From the NCBI RefSeq assembly GCF_014698065.1, contig NZ_JACJSI010000005.1, positions 1 through 64,000 of the forward strand: a stretch of 64,000 bases of DNA, given 5' to 3'. This document shows, one piece after another, positions 36,144 through 45,663 of the stretch (within the stretch, counting starts at the first letter, position 1; every line of letters begins with the position of its first letter). The notes under the pieces were generated by a model that did no database searches, was not told where the DNA came from, and saw nothing but the letters and a program-made list of their open reading frames with translations. Source of the stretch: Nostoc flagelliforme FACHB-838 (GTDB lineage Bacteria > Cyanobacteriota > Cyanobacteriia > Cyanobacteriales > Nostocaceae). The position numbers and the translations under genes are program-made.

Positions 36144-37169
36144 ATGACTAGCCAATCCACTGAAATAGATTTTTCAGTTACTTCTTTAAATGACACGGCC
36201 ATAGTGCAAATGTCAGACCGATTTAGCGTATTGGAGGCTGTAAGCTTTAAGCAAACTTGCCAAAGCTTAATTCAAGCCAATTCACATCTCAAACAGATGA
36301 TCATTGACTTTCACCAAACTACTTTTATGGATAGTAGTGGTTTAGGTGCATTAGTTAGTAATTTCAAATACGCTGAGTCAAAAGGAATTGCATTAAGACT
36401 GCGTAATGTGACACCTGAGGTAATGTCAGTCCTAAAACTAACGGGATTGGATCAGATTTTTAGCTTACAATTCTTTGATAACGAGTCACTAATAGAACAG
36501 CAAAACTTAATACATATTCACAAAACAAGTTCTCGTCAGATAGAGCATTTACCTGCAACTCATCCTTCTGTGGCATCTTGGATGAAACGGTTTATAGACA
36601 TTGTAGGATCAGTGGTAGGTTTAGTAATTACAGGAGTTTTGTTTATTCCCATTGCGATCGCAATTCAAATAGACGATCCTGGTACTATTTTCTTTAGTCA
36701 AACTCGCTGTGGCTGGATGGGAAAGCGGTTTAAAATTTGGAAATTCCGCTCCATGTGTATGGATGCAGAAGCGAAGAAATTCCTAGTAGAAAACCAAGCC
36801 AAAGGTGCTTTCTTCAAAAATAAAAACGATCCTAGAATTACCAAAGTAGGGCGCTTTTTACGGCGAACAAGTTTAGATGAACTACCCCAATTTTGGAACA
36901 TCCTCAAGGGAGACATGAGTTTAGTAGGCACTAGACCCCCTACACCTGATGAAGTAGAACGCTATGAAGCACCACAGTGGCAACGTTTGGACGTTAAGCC
37001 GGGTATGACTGGTGAATGGCAAGTAAATGGACGTTCTACAGTAATTAATTTTGAGGATGTAATTCGTCTAGATTTGCAGTATCAAAAAAATTGGAGTTTG
37101 TTGTACGATTTAAAGCTGATTTTGAAAACAGCAGCTATTTTGTTTAATAGAAACAGTGGGGCTGTTTAG
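36144..37169 (+). CDS. STAS domain fused to polyprenyl-phosphate hexose-1-phosphate transferase
   Basis: 341 residues from ATG 36144; the frame also opens at a TTG 12 codons earlier. Residues 7-110 are a STAS (anti-sigma-factor antagonist) domain: AIVQMSDRFSVLEAVSFK, MIIDFHQTTFMDSSGLGALV with the phosphorylatable-serine motif DSSG (63-66), then VMSVLKLTGLDQIF. Residues about 145-341 are a bacterial sugar transferase: the membrane hairpin IVGSVVGLVITGVLFIPIAIAI, then GWMGKRFKIWKFRSMCMDA, RITKVGRFLRRTSLDELPQFW and LVGTRPPTPDEVERY with PGMTGEWQVNGR. This enzyme moves a sugar-1-phosphate onto undecaprenyl phosphate, the first step of exopolysaccharide assembly. The fusion suggests partner-switch control of that step. 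Confidence 0.9.
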   Translation: MTSQSTEIDFSVTSLNDTAIVQMSDRFSVLEAVSFKQTCQSLIQANSHLKQMIIDFHQTTFMDSSGLGALVSNFKYAESKGIALRLRNVTPEVMSVLKLTGLDQIFSLQFFDNESLIEQQNLIHIHKTSSRQIEHLPATHPSVASWMKRFIDIVGSVVGLVITGVLFIPIAIAIQIDDPGTIFFSQTRCGWMGKRFKIWKFRSMCMDAEAKKFLVENQAKGAFFKNKNDPRITKVGRFLRRTSLDELPQFWNILKGDMSLVGTRPPTPDEVERYEAPQWQRLDVKPGMTGEWQVNGRSTVINFEDVIRLDLQYQKNWSLLYDLKLILKTAAILFNRNSGAV

Positions 37170-37510
37170 CTTTTTGCATCTGCCTGCTGCTATTTTTGAG
37201 TTCGTCAGAACTTAGTGACTTACAAATAATAAAATCACCATTAAACAGTAATGATAATCATTACTGTTTTGGTTTATATTGATTTTTTTGAGTAATTTAT
37301 TATTTGGAAGTCCCAGTACTCATACTGGAAAACTGGGCGCTAATTTTTCGTAAATTCACCAAAATATTGATTTTAATATCTTTTTCAATATAAAAAAATC
37401 ATAATTTGGTTTTATGTATGTGCTTTTTGCAACAAAGACAAAAATAAAATCATTTAAAAATTCTGATTAAAAAAATACTAAATTCCAGCATTAAGGAGGA
37501 AAGCAATTCG

Positions 37511-37559
37511 AGCTTACAAAACCCACGCTTAAAAGCGTAGGAGTTATGCTGTGTAAGCT
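37511..37559. repeat. Nested palindrome (possible IS200/IS605-type end or MITE)
   Basis: Outer arms AGCTTACA (37511-37518) and TGTAAGCT (37552-37559) enclose inner arms CCCACGCTT (37522-37530) and AAGCGTAGG (37533-37541), which pair at eight of nine bases. Such subterminal hairpins recall the ends of IS200/IS605 elements, but no transposase or TnpB is nearby, so this may be a solitary end or a small repeat. Confidence 0.5.
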
Positions 37560-37772
37560 TTATATTTCCCGGCACTTTCTGCTCGATACAATTCTTATTA
37601 TATTAATGGGCAAGAAGTCACAACTAAAGTTTCTGGTAATTTCTACTGCCTTTTTTTGTCAATTGCTTTGTAAGAAATTCCAAAAACCCTGGTAAAATAA
37701 AGCTCCTCAGTATACTAGCTAGATAAAAGTAGTCAATAGTTAACAATTACCAAGTCATAGCTTCAGGATGTC

Positions 37773-37778
37773 TATAAT
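37773..37778 (+). promoter_or_regulatory. Possible clpC -10 box
   Basis: TATAAT, 79 bases before the clpC start codon. No good -35 element stands 16-18 bases upstream, so this is only a candidate. Confidence 0.3.
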
Positions 37779-37856
37779 CTGTTATACAGGCATCCAAAAG
37801 CTTTGCCTGTGCTAAAATCAGCATACCGGCACGACCGCAGATGATGGGATAAAGCC

Positions 37857-40325
37857 ATGTTTGAGCGCTTCACAGAAAAAGCCATTAAGGTAATCATGCT
37901 GGCCCAAGAAGAGGCCCGCCGTTTAGGTCACAACTTTGTTGGAACCGAGCAGATCCTCTTGGGTCTGATTGGCGAAGGCACTGGGGTGGCTGCGAAGGTG
38001 CTGAAATCAATGGGCGTCAATCTCAAAGATGCCCGAATTGAAGTTGAAAAAATTATAGGACGGGGATCAGGCTTTGTTGCCGTGGAAATTCCGTTTACGC
38101 CACGGGCAAAGCGAGTTTTAGAACTCTCCTTGGAAGAAGCACGCCAACTGGGGCATAACTACATTGGCACCGAGCATCTGCTGTTGGGCCTAATCCGCGA
38201 AGGGGAAGGCGTCGCAGCCAGGGTGCTAGAAAACCTCGGTGTGGATCTATCTAAGGTAAGAACCCAAGTCATCCGTATGTTGGGAGAAACTGCCGAAGTT
38301 TCACCAGGTGGTTCATCCGGGCGCACAAAAACCCCGACTCTGGATGAATTTGGCTCCAACCTGACCCAGATGGCAATAGACAATAAGCTCGATCCAGTGG
38401 TGGGACGCGCTAAAGAAATTGAGCGGGTGATCCAGATATTGGGTCGCCGGACTAAGAATAACCCAGTGCTGATTGGGGAACCAGGAGTTGGTAAGACTGC
38501 GATCGCTGAAGGTTTAGCTTCACGCATTGCCACCAAAGATGTCCCTGACATCCTCGAAGATAAACGCGTTGTCACACTGGATATTGGTTTGCTCGTAGCA
38601 GGAACCAAATACCGGGGTGAATTTGAAGAACGCTTGAAAAAAATCATGGATGAAATCCGCTCGGCGGGTAATGTCATTCTCGTGATTGATGAGGTACACA
38701 CCTTAATTGGTGCGGGGGCAGCAGAAGGTGCTATTGACGCAGCAAATATCCTCAAGCCAGCTTTGGCCAGAGGTGAGTTGCAGTGTATCGGTGCTACAAC
38801 CCTAGATGAATACCGGAAGCACATCGAGCGAGATGCAGCTCTAGAGCGGCGTTTCCAACCAGTAATGGTTGGCGAACCTACAGTTGATGAAACAATTGAA
38901 ATTTTATATGGTTTGCGCGAACGCTACGAGCAACACCACAAACTGAAAATCTCCGACGAAGCATTGGTTGCGGCGGCGAAGTTATCAGACCGTTACATTA
39001 GCGATCGCTACCTCCCAGATAAAGCCATCGACTTAGTTGATGAAGCTGGTTCTAGAGTGCGCTTGATTAACTCCCAACTGCCACCCGCAGCCAAAGAGTT
39101 AGACAAAGAACTGCGTCAGATATTAAAAGAAAAAGATGACGCAGTGCGCTCTCAAGACTTTGACAAAGCTGGAGAATTGCGCGATCGCGAGATGGAAATC
39201 AAAGCCGAAATCCGGGCGATCGCTCAAAGCAAGACCAATGCAACTGGCACAGAAGGTGAAGAACCTGTAGTTACAGAAGAAGACATTGCTCACATTGTCG
39301 CTTCTTGGACTGGAGTACCGGTGAACAAACTCACCGAATCTGAATCTGAAAAGCTGCTGCACATGGAAGACACCTTGCACCAGCGTTTAATTGGTCAAGA
39401 CGAAGCTGTGAAGGCAGTTTCACGAGCAATTCGTCGCGCTCGTGTCGGTTTGAAGAATCCTAATCGACCCATAGCTAGCTTTGTCTTCTCTGGGCCTACT
39501 GGTGTAGGTAAAACCGAGTTGGCGAAATCCTTAGCTGCTTACTTCTTCGGTTCCGAAGAAGCGATGATCCGCTTAGATATGTCCGAATACATGGAGCGTC
39601 ACACCGTCAGCAAGCTGATTGGTTCCCCTCCAGGTTATGTTGGTTATAACGAAGGTGGTCAGCTGACCGAAGCCGTGCGGCGGCGTCCTTACACCGTGGT
39701 GTTGTTCGACGAAATCGAAAAAGCACACCCCGATGTATTCAATATGCTGCTGCAAATTTTGGAAGACGGACGGTTAACTGATGCCAAAGGTCGCACGGTG
39801 GACTTCAAGAACACCTTGCTGATATTAACTTCCAATATTGGTTCTAAGGTAATTGAAAAAGGCGGTAGCGGTATCGGCTTTGAATTCTCCGAAGATGCCA
39901 GCGAGTCAACTTACAACCGGATTCGCTCTTTGGTGAACGAAGAACTCAAACAGTACTTCCGTCCAGAGTTCCTGAACCGACTCGATGAAATTATCGTCTT
40001 CCGTCAGTTGAGCAAGCCTGAAGTGACCCAAATTGCCGAAATTATGCTCAAGGAAGTATTTGGTCGTCTGACCGAAAAAGGTATCACCTTAGAAGTCACA
40101 GACCGCTTCAAGGATCGGTTGATCACTGAAGGTTACAGTCCCAGCTACGGCGCAAGGCCATTACGTCGGGCAATTATGCGCCTGTTAGAAGATAGCCTAG
40201 CAGAAGAAATTCTGTCTGGTCGCATTAAGGATGGCGATACAGCCCTTGTTGATGTGGATGAAAATGGCGTTGTGCAAGTTAGTTCTCAGCAGCGTCGGGA
40301 ATTGTTACCCCAAGGTGTTGAGTAA
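37857..40325 (+). CDS. clpC: ATP-dependent Clp protease ATP-binding subunit ClpC
   Basis: 822 residues. Two N-domain repeats ([33 protein letters not shown], then [33 protein letters not shown]) precede AAA module 1 with Walker [10 protein letters not shown] (Lys213) and Walker [11 protein letters not shown] middle domain with a UVR motif ([19 protein letters not shown]) separates it from AAA module 2 with GPTGVGKTE (Lys552) and [11 protein letters not shown], ending in the ClpP-binding IGF loop (GSGIGFEF) and a C-terminal domain. ClpC unfolds substrates for ClpP; the plastid/cyanobacterial form also has roles in envelope import and quality control. All motifs are intact. A strong terminator follows. 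Confidence 0.98.
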   Translation: MFERFTEKAIKVIMLAQEEARRLGHNFVGTEQILLGLIGEGTGVAAKVLKSMGVNLKDARIEVEKIIGRGSGFVAVEIPFTPRAKRVLELSLEEARQLGHNYIGTEHLLLGLIREGEGVAARVLENLGVDLSKVRTQVIRMLGETAEVSPGGSSGRTKTPTLDEFGSNLTQMAIDNKLDPVVGRAKEIERVIQILGRRTKNNPVLIGEPGVGKTAIAEGLASRIATKDVPDILEDKRVVTLDIGLLVAGTKYRGEFEERLKKIMDEIRSAGNVILVIDEVHTLIGAGAAEGAIDAANILKPALARGELQCIGATTLDEYRKHIERDAALERRFQPVMVGEPTVDETIEILYGLRERYEQHHKLKISDEALVAAAKLSDRYISDRYLPDKAIDLVDEAGSRVRLINSQLPPAAKELDKELRQILKEKDDAVRSQDFDKAGELRDREMEIKAEIRAIAQSKTNATGTEGEEPVVTEEDIAHIVASWTGVPVNKLTESESEKLLHMEDTLHQRLIGQDEAVKAVSRAIRRARVGLKNPNRPIASFVFSGPTGVGKTELAKSLAAYFFGSEEAMIRLDMSEYMERHTVSKLIGSPPGYVGYNEGGQLTEAVRRRPYTVVLFDEIEKAHPDVFNMLLQILEDGRLTDAKGRTVDFKNTLLILTSNIGSKVIEKGGSGIGFEFSEDASESTYNRIRSLVNEELKQYFRPEFLNRLDEIIVFRQLSKPEVTQIAEIMLKEVFGRLTEKGITLEVTDRFKDRLITEGYSPSYGARPLRRAIMRLLEDSLAEEILSGRIKDGDTALVDVDENGVVQVSSQQRRELLPQGVE

Positions 40326-40366
40326 GATTTAGGGTTTGGGATTTAAGTCTCAAATAAAAAATTAGC

Positions 40367-40401
40367 AAACGGTAGAGTATTAATTGTTCTACCGTTTTTT
40401 T
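40367..40401 (+). terminator. Intrinsic terminator of clpC
   Basis: AACGGTAGA (40368-40376) pairs with TCTACCGTT (40388-40396) across an 11-base loop and is followed at once by a run of T (through 40401). It lies about 40 bases after the clpC stop codon. A textbook rho-independent terminator. Confidence 0.85.
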
Positions 40402-40461
40402 GTTTGAATATGTCTGTCTAATGCAGACGACGAATACCGCGTTATTCCCCCACAAAATCCA

Positions 40462-40686
40462 ATGAAGAATAACTGGAAATTTACGGAAGTATGGATAGAT
40501 CCAAGTCATTCCCCTCCGTATGTTCTTTTATTGCTTTGCGACAGTGAAGATAACTGTCAGATTTACGATCCAGCACAGGGTTATAAAGTTGTATTTTCTA
40601 CTAATAACTATGATGAAGCTAAGTTATATTTACTAGAAGATGAGTTTGAATCAGTTGAAGGTAGGGTGTTAGCTGCGGAATTATAG
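40462..40686 (+). CDS. Small conserved hypothetical protein, 74 residues
   Basis: Soluble and compact: MKNNWKFTEVWIDPSHSPPY, then VLLLLCDSEDNCQIYDPAQ and YDEAKLYLLEDEFESVEGRVLAA. A central hydrophobic strand and acidic surface suggest a small alpha/beta domain; I do not recognise a family. It starts ATG 61 bases after the clpC terminator and lacks an evident ribosome-binding site. A hairpin (TCAGGAG/CTCCTGA, 40741-40769) lies 55 bases after its stop codon. No neighbour suggests a function. Confidence 0.65.
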   Translation: MKNNWKFTEVWIDPSHSPPYVLLLLCDSEDNCQIYDPAQGYKVVFSTNNYDEAKLYLLEDEFESVEGRVLAAEL

Positions 40687-40970
40687 CGGTTCTCAGTTGA
40701 ATGCAATATGCCCGGTTATTGGGGAGTCCAAAACCAGAATTCAGGAGAACTTTATATTCTGACTCCTGACTCCAAGCTGTCTTGGGTGTATTTTAGTCAT
40801 TTGAAATAGCCATAGTCTGAAATTGATTCATTTGTCAGAGAAAGAAAATCAGGTGATTGCTATTTGTCTTCTTGCTTAACCCAAAGATAACAGATGTAGA
40901 AAATTCAGTTTTAAGCCACAACAGATAATTAAGTAGAATTAGTACACAGTAGGAACAAAGGAACAAAAAC

Positions 40971-41243
40971 GTGCAAAGCATACTTTTAAACTGCGAAGAA
41001 GTTACACGACGTGCGAAAGAACTATATAAACAAACCATTTTTCAACAAGTGGAACGAGAAGAAAACATTGGTAGAATGGTAATTATTGAGATAGAAACAG
41101 GTGAATACGCAATTGATAAAATAGGTATAGAATTGGCGCGGTATTTACGTAATGAACACCCATTTGCTCGACTTTTCGGCATTCGCATTGGTTACAAAGT
41201 TGCTGTTTCCTTCAGTGGTAACATGGAGCGTCATTATCAATGA
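40971..41243 (+). CDS. Small hypothetical protein, 90 residues
   Basis: Helical and charged with a basic C-terminal region: SILLNCEEVTRRAKELYKQTIFQQVEREENIGRMVIIEIETGEYAIDKIGIELARYLRNEH, then FGIRIGYKVAVSFSG. The first half looks like an alpha-helical pair and the second like a beta-rich domain. No family is recognised. The start is GTG at 40971, preceded by a purine-rich stretch (aaggaac) at suitable spacing, which supports translation. The orientation is convergent with the DUF2079 gene. Confidence 0.6.
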   Translation: MQSILLNCEEVTRRAKELYKQTIFQQVEREENIGRMVIIEIETGEYAIDKIGIELARYLRNEHPFARLFGIRIGYKVAVSFSGNMERHYQ

Positions 41244-41290
41244 TTTCTGGTATTAACCAAGCTGACTCAGTTTTTTAGCCAGACTTAACA

Positions 41291-42673
41291 TTAACTAATA
41301 GCTTTTTCAAAAAGATATACATTGTCTTGCTGATATTTTAAGTTAAATTTTGATTGATTTTTCAAAATGTTTACTAAGTTAGAAAGAGATTCTGAACTTG
41401 CAGCCCAACCTGGATGACGGACATTGAGCAAGATATAATGAAACTTATTTAATTCAGCAATGTCTTGAGAAGGATTATATTTAAAACTAATCAACTGTCT
41501 ATGGGTTAGATGTGGAGTAATTATATCTGTAGTTAAAACGCTATTTTTAGTTTTAACTAGAGCAAGTGCTTCTTTTGTAGCTGTCCAAGTGTCTACATTG
41601 TGGAGATATTTTGAACTAAAGAACCAAAATTTACCTAAAGCAAAAAACCAAACTAGAGACCACAAAACAATTGCTCGTCTTTGTTTTATCCATGCTTTAC
41701 CTGCTCCTAGGCTGGAAATTCCAACTACAATAAGAAATGGAATTGCTGGTAAAGAGTAATGCAAAACTAAGTTTTTTTGCGAAGGATGATCGGCAAGTAA
41801 ATTTAGTACTACACAAGGAATTATACTTATCAGAGGTATGATAAACTGTGGTCTTAAACTCCAAACAACAGGTAATAATAAAAAACATAAATATTCTAAG
41901 TTTAAAATTGAAAAAAGATTGTTAAAAATGATTTCTGGTTGGTGAATTAATATTTGTACCATTTCAGGAAATGAGCTTCCCAAATAGCTATAGCGATAAA
42001 GGTGACGGTTAAGTAGCGCTGCTTCGCTACCAAAATAAGGGATGATAATGCTATTAGCAATTAAAAACCATATAATTCCGCTAATAATTGCGATCGCACC
42101 ATATAAACGTCGCTTTTCAAACAAGAGTAACCAAATCCCCATAGCGACTACAGTCAGTGACAATACGGCTTTACAACCCAATACCAAAAGAATACTGAGA
42201 CAAAACCAAACTAGTTTTCTAGTTCTAGCAGCGAAAACTGCTGTCAAAAGTGCAGGTACTGCGATCGTATCTGGGTGAAAATCACATAAATTGCTGTTGT
42301 ACACCACTGGATACATTAAATATACAGCCACCATTGCCACTGCTAAATTTTCTTTTAAACCTGCTTGCAGTGCCAGCAAATATGTAGGTAAAGCACCTAA
42401 CGCTAAAGCAACAGACTGTACCGCAAACAACCAATAAACGCTAGGGTAAATTTTGTACAGTAAAGCTAAAGGATATAAAATCCAAGCAGCGTGATCGGCT
42501 AAAGCATGAAAACCAAGTACAGACGAAACTGGCGCTTTTCCCTGACTAATTAAGTAAATTATTTGGTCAAAAAATGCTAAATCCCCAGATGAATTAAATA
42601 ATTCGTGTCGTAAGCTGCTAGAAATAAATAAAACTAAGATACTAATGCCGATAATTGCTTTAATATTATTCAT
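41291..42673 (-). CDS. DUF2079 family polytopic membrane protein (putative glycosyltransferase-like)
   Basis: 460 residues with about eleven membrane helices and a soluble C-terminal part. It starts MNNIKAIIGISILVLFISSSLRHELFNSSGDLAFFDQIIYLIS, and the early loop with GDLAFFDQ (Asp in the first extracytoplasmic loop) fits the GT-C-like fold of DUF2079. Later ILYPLALLYKIYPSVYWLFAVQSVALALGALPTY and the short C-terminal segment (TDIITPHLTHRQLISFKY, then ILLNVRHPGWAASSESL) match the family. Members probably use polyprenyl-linked sugars, but none is well characterised. It lies 39 bases after a related glycosyltransferase-like gene on the same strand, so the two are an operon. Confidence 0.82.
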   Translation of the reverse strand: MNNIKAIIGISILVLFISSSLRHELFNSSGDLAFFDQIIYLISQGKAPVSSVLGFHALADHAAWILYPLALLYKIYPSVYWLFAVQSVALALGALPTYLLALQAGLKENLAVAMVAVYLMYPVVYNSNLCDFHPDTIAVPALLTAVFAARTRKLVWFCLSILLVLGCKAVLSLTVVAMGIWLLLFEKRRLYGAIAIISGIIWFLIANSIIIPYFGSEAALLNRHLYRYSYLGSSFPEMVQILIHQPEIIFNNLFSILNLEYLCFLLLPVVWSLRPQFIIPLISIIPCVVLNLLADHPSQKNLVLHYSLPAIPFLIVVGISSLGAGKAWIKQRRAIVLWSLVWFFALGKFWFFSSKYLHNVDTWTATKEALALVKTKNSVLTTDIITPHLTHRQLISFKYNPSQDIAELNKFHYILLNVRHPGWAASSESLSNLVNILKNQSKFNLKYQQDNVYLFEKAIS

Positions 42674-42712
42674 TTTTGCAGTTATTTTTTTATTAATATC
42701 CTCATTGTTGAA

Positions 42713-43921
42713 CTATAAATTACTATTTGTATTTGATGAAAGTTCAGACCTTAATTTTGGATAAATCACATCACACTTGCAGACAATAAACCAAAGCGTA
42801 AAACCTAAAGGGATAGAAAACAACTGGATAAATATAGGAGTTCCTAAATAGCTAAAAAGTGATGCCATTTGTACAACTATCGCTACCCAAAGATATCGGG
42901 GAAAGTAAAAAGCAAAGATAATTGAAAGTATATCAGCAGGATAAAAATATCTTTGATGCATTTTTGGAAGAATATACGGCATAAATAGAACTGAGATGGT
43001 AGCTAAGTGTATCAGTCTGTCTTGAGTAATTTTTAACCTACTTTTATAAACAATATATACCAATAAAAATATTGCAGATATCGTTAACGTTAAACCTATA
43101 GGGACAACAATATTATAAAAATTGTTAGGAATCCATTGATAAATATTAGGTGCGCCTTTAGTCAATTCCTTGTATTTATTAGCTTGGCTAAAGTAAATTA
43201 ATAGCAATTCTTGTATCTCTCTTCCTATGAACCAAGGCGGCAAAACTGAAATTATATATACCACCGGAATTAAGGGTAAATAATACCAATTAATTCTGTT
43301 TTTAACTAATAGAATTAATAATAATGGTGCTAAAAACATTGCTTGTAACTTAAAAGAAAGTCCTACGCCAAAACTGAGTAAGGCTGGAATTTGTTTTTGA
43401 ATAGATAAAAAGTAAATACAGGCAATCAATCCCGTTGTATAGATACTGTCACATTGACCCCAGAGGGCACTATTATATATAACAGTTGGACTTAAGATAA
43501 CTGCCAAAAAAGCAAAGATAGGTTGATTACCTTGTGGGTATTTTAGTCGAACAATTTTGTAAGTAAAAAAGGCACAAAGAAAATCAACAGTCATTGCCAA
43601 AAGCTTGATTGCCAAAATTTTCGGTAATCCAGACAGCAAGGTGGCAGAAATTAAAATCCAGTAAAGATATGAGGGTGTATAATCGGCAAAACTATACTTA
43701 AGGGCGCTAAAGCCGCCATGAGATGCTATGAAATCATACCAAGGCTCTAAGAAAGATTTATAATCAGATGATTGATTAGGAACACAAACTAATCGAATCA
43801 GTACTGCAAATATAATGCCAATAACCAAGTATCTAATAACTGGGGATGGAAAAGAATTTAATAGCCTATTGAACGAAGATTTCACTAATTTTAATAATGT
43901 TATATAGGAAGTTGGTTTCAT
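42713..43921 (-). CDS. Polytopic GT-C-like mannosyl/glycosyltransferase, paralogue A
   Basis: 402 residues with about ten membrane helices. The first extracytoplasmic loop (VPNQSSDYKSFLEPWYDFIASHGGFSALKYSFADYTPSYLYW) contains the acidic residues expected of a GT-C enzyme, and the later SALWGQCDSIYTTGLIACIYFLS carries the WGQxDS signature of this group. The C-terminal 45 residues are soluble (KCDVIYPKLRSELSS). A second gene at 45664 encodes almost the same protein, with long exact runs in DNA, so this is a recent duplicate or conversion partner. The sugar substrate is unknown. Its ATG starts MKPTSYITLLKLVKSSFNRLL. The DUF2079 gene follows it. Confidence 0.82.
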   Translation of the reverse strand: MKPTSYITLLKLVKSSFNRLLNSFPSPVIRYLVIGIIFAVLIRLVCVPNQSSDYKSFLEPWYDFIASHGGFSALKYSFADYTPSYLYWILISATLLSGLPKILAIKLLAMTVDFLCAFFTYKIVRLKYPQGNQPIFAFLAVILSPTVIYNSALWGQCDSIYTTGLIACIYFLSIQKQIPALLSFGVGLSFKLQAMFLAPLLLILLVKNRINWYYLPLIPVVYIISVLPPWFIGREIQELLLIYFSQANKYKELTKGAPNIYQWIPNNFYNIVVPIGLTLTISAIFLLVYIVYKSRLKITQDRLIHLATISVLFMPYILPKMHQRYFYPADILSIIFAFYFPRYLWVAIVVQMASLFSYLGTPIFIQLFSIPLGFTLWFIVCKCDVIYPKLRSELSSNTNSNL

Positions 43922-44079
43922 AAATTATATCTGTCATCCAAAAACTATGAAATAATACCAAAGTATTTATTGTTTCAGCAAAAGCTGCTCAACACTTCCC
44001 TGTCGCGGAAGACTGGTTTAACAAGCTGCTATGATGCCATCGAAAGCAAGCTTTTGTGAGCATATCCTGGAGGTTTGAG

Positions 44080-45642
44080 ATGATGATACCAATTTTAGAT
44101 ATGCGTCTATTCCGAGAAAAAGAATGGTTATTTGGCCTACTAGTAATATCTCTAGTTCTATGGTTGATGTTTTTGGGAAACTCCCCTTTACGAGATTGGG
44201 ATGAAGGTACTGTGGCACAGGTTGCCCGGGAAATTTGGCGTGCCCCACTTGGTTCAATGCATTGGCTTTACCCCACTTTGGCAGGTGAACCTTATCATAA
44301 TAAGCCACCACTGATGCACTTACTAGTTGCTTGGACTTACTCTATCGGAGGCGTGAATGAGTGGACAACACGTTTACCGGGTGCAGTGTTAACTGCCTTG
44401 GGAGTGCCTTTGCTTTACTTGGTGGGATGTTCGCTTTTTAAGGAAAGTTTATCAGCTTTGTTTGCCGCTTTAGTTTACCTGACGATGTTGCCTGTGCTGC
44501 GTCACGGAAGGTTAGCAATGCTAGATGGTACAACTATTACCTTTTTCTTGCTGTTGTTGTTTTGTTTGCTAAAAGCACGTCAGAATCCTCGGTATGCTCT
44601 AGGTGTGGGATTTTGTCTAGGGTTAATCACTCTAACTAAAGGAATGATAGTTTTGCCGCTAGGGGCGATCGCTTGTTTATTCCTCATTGCAGATCGGCAG
44701 TTTGCTCTGTTAAAAAGTCCCTATTTATTAGTGGGAATATTTTTAGGAATTGCACCCGCGATCGCTTGGTTTACTGCTCAATTGCAACATTATGGCGAAA
44801 ATTTTTTCCAAGTTAATTTTCAAGCACAAACCTTTAATCGCCTTACAGAATCTGTTGAAGGTCATAACGGGCCTCCCTGGTACTATTTAATTGAGATAAT
44901 TAAGTATAGTTTTCCTTGGCTATTATTTTTACCAGGAGGTTTTTATCTAGCCTGGAAAAAACGTCATACTTCCTGGAGTCGTCTAATTATTATTGGTACA
45001 ATTGTTTACCTAGGAACTATCTCTTTAATGAGAACTAAGCTTCCGTGGTATGTTATGCCTGTATATCCATTTTTAGCTTTGGCAATTGGTGCTAAACTTA
45101 GCGAAATTTGGCAGTATGGTCATTTTAAGTTGCGAAGTTTGAGAATATTTCTGGCTATTATTGCTATTGCTGGTTTAGGAGGTTGTGTTTACTTTATTCT
45201 TGCCAAGAAAGAGCCTGTTTTAATAGTGCTGAGTATTCTTTTGGCAATAAGTATGAGCATTGCAGCATGGCTAATTAAACAGCGCGATCGCAACTTTATT
45301 CCAGTGTTATTTTCTGGAATGTACTTAGTTTTAGCACTGTTGATGAGTTCGCAATCATGGATTTGGGAATTGAATGAAGCTTTTCCTGTTAAACCAGTAG
45401 CGGAATTAATTCGGGCAAATGTTTCACCAGGAACACAAATTTATACTTCTTTTGCTTACAATCGTCCTAGTTTAGACTTTTACAGCGATTGCAAGGTAAC
45501 TGCTGCAACTGTGCCGATTTTACAACAAATGTTATCTAATAAATCTTATTTGCTGTTAGACAATGGGGCTTTACAGCAAATCAATTTAACTGGTGGTAAA
45601 ATTCTAGGATCAGCTAAAGGATTTACGCTGATTTCACCATAA
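44080..45642 (+). CDS. GT39 / ArnT-like glycosyltransferase
   Basis: 520 residues from ATG 44080, about twelve membrane helices in the first 410 residues and a periplasmic C-terminal domain. The first loop has the GT-C catalytic acidic pair in RDWDEGTVAQVAREIW, then YPTLAGEPYHNKPPLMHLLVAWTY, which matches ArnT and protein mannosyltransferase relatives that transfer a sugar from undecaprenyl phosphate to lipid or protein. Start choice: GGAGG at 44069-44073 lies seven bases before the double ATG at 44080, whereas an upstream GTG at 44056 has none. It is flanked on both sides by the two near-identical paralogues on the opposite strand, and its own substrate is unknown. Confidence 0.9.
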   Translation: MMIPILDMRLFREKEWLFGLLVISLVLWLMFLGNSPLRDWDEGTVAQVAREIWRAPLGSMHWLYPTLAGEPYHNKPPLMHLLVAWTYSIGGVNEWTTRLPGAVLTALGVPLLYLVGCSLFKESLSALFAALVYLTMLPVLRHGRLAMLDGTTITFFLLLLFCLLKARQNPRYALGVGFCLGLITLTKGMIVLPLGAIACLFLIADRQFALLKSPYLLVGIFLGIAPAIAWFTAQLQHYGENFFQVNFQAQTFNRLTESVEGHNGPPWYYLIEIIKYSFPWLLFLPGGFYLAWKKRHTSWSRLIIIGTIVYLGTISLMRTKLPWYVMPVYPFLALAIGAKLSEIWQYGHFKLRSLRIFLAIIAIAGLGGCVYFILAKKEPVLIVLSILLAISMSIAAWLIKQRDRNFIPVLFSGMYLVLALLMSSQSWIWELNEAFPVKPVAELIRANVSPGTQIYTSFAYNRPSLDFYSDCKVTAATVPILQQMLSNKSYLLLDNGALQQINLTGGKILGSAKGFTLISP

Positions 45643-45663
45643 GTTAAAGATGGTACATATTTC

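Larger units (their letters stand above)
37170..37856. other. Intergenic region upstream of clpC
   Basis: About 690 bases. It contains the palindrome at 37511-37559 and, closer to clpC, TATAAT at 37773-37778, a possible -10 box with no convincing -35. No gene is seen. The last 60 bases before clpC are mixed in composition without an obvious AGGAG-type ribosome-binding site. Confidence 0.5.

Noticed and set aside
42000-42040. The GTAGCG...CGCTAC symmetry inside the DUF2079 gene as an inserted dispersed repeat
   Set aside because: It is short, and the residues it encodes do not look inserted; not enough evidence.
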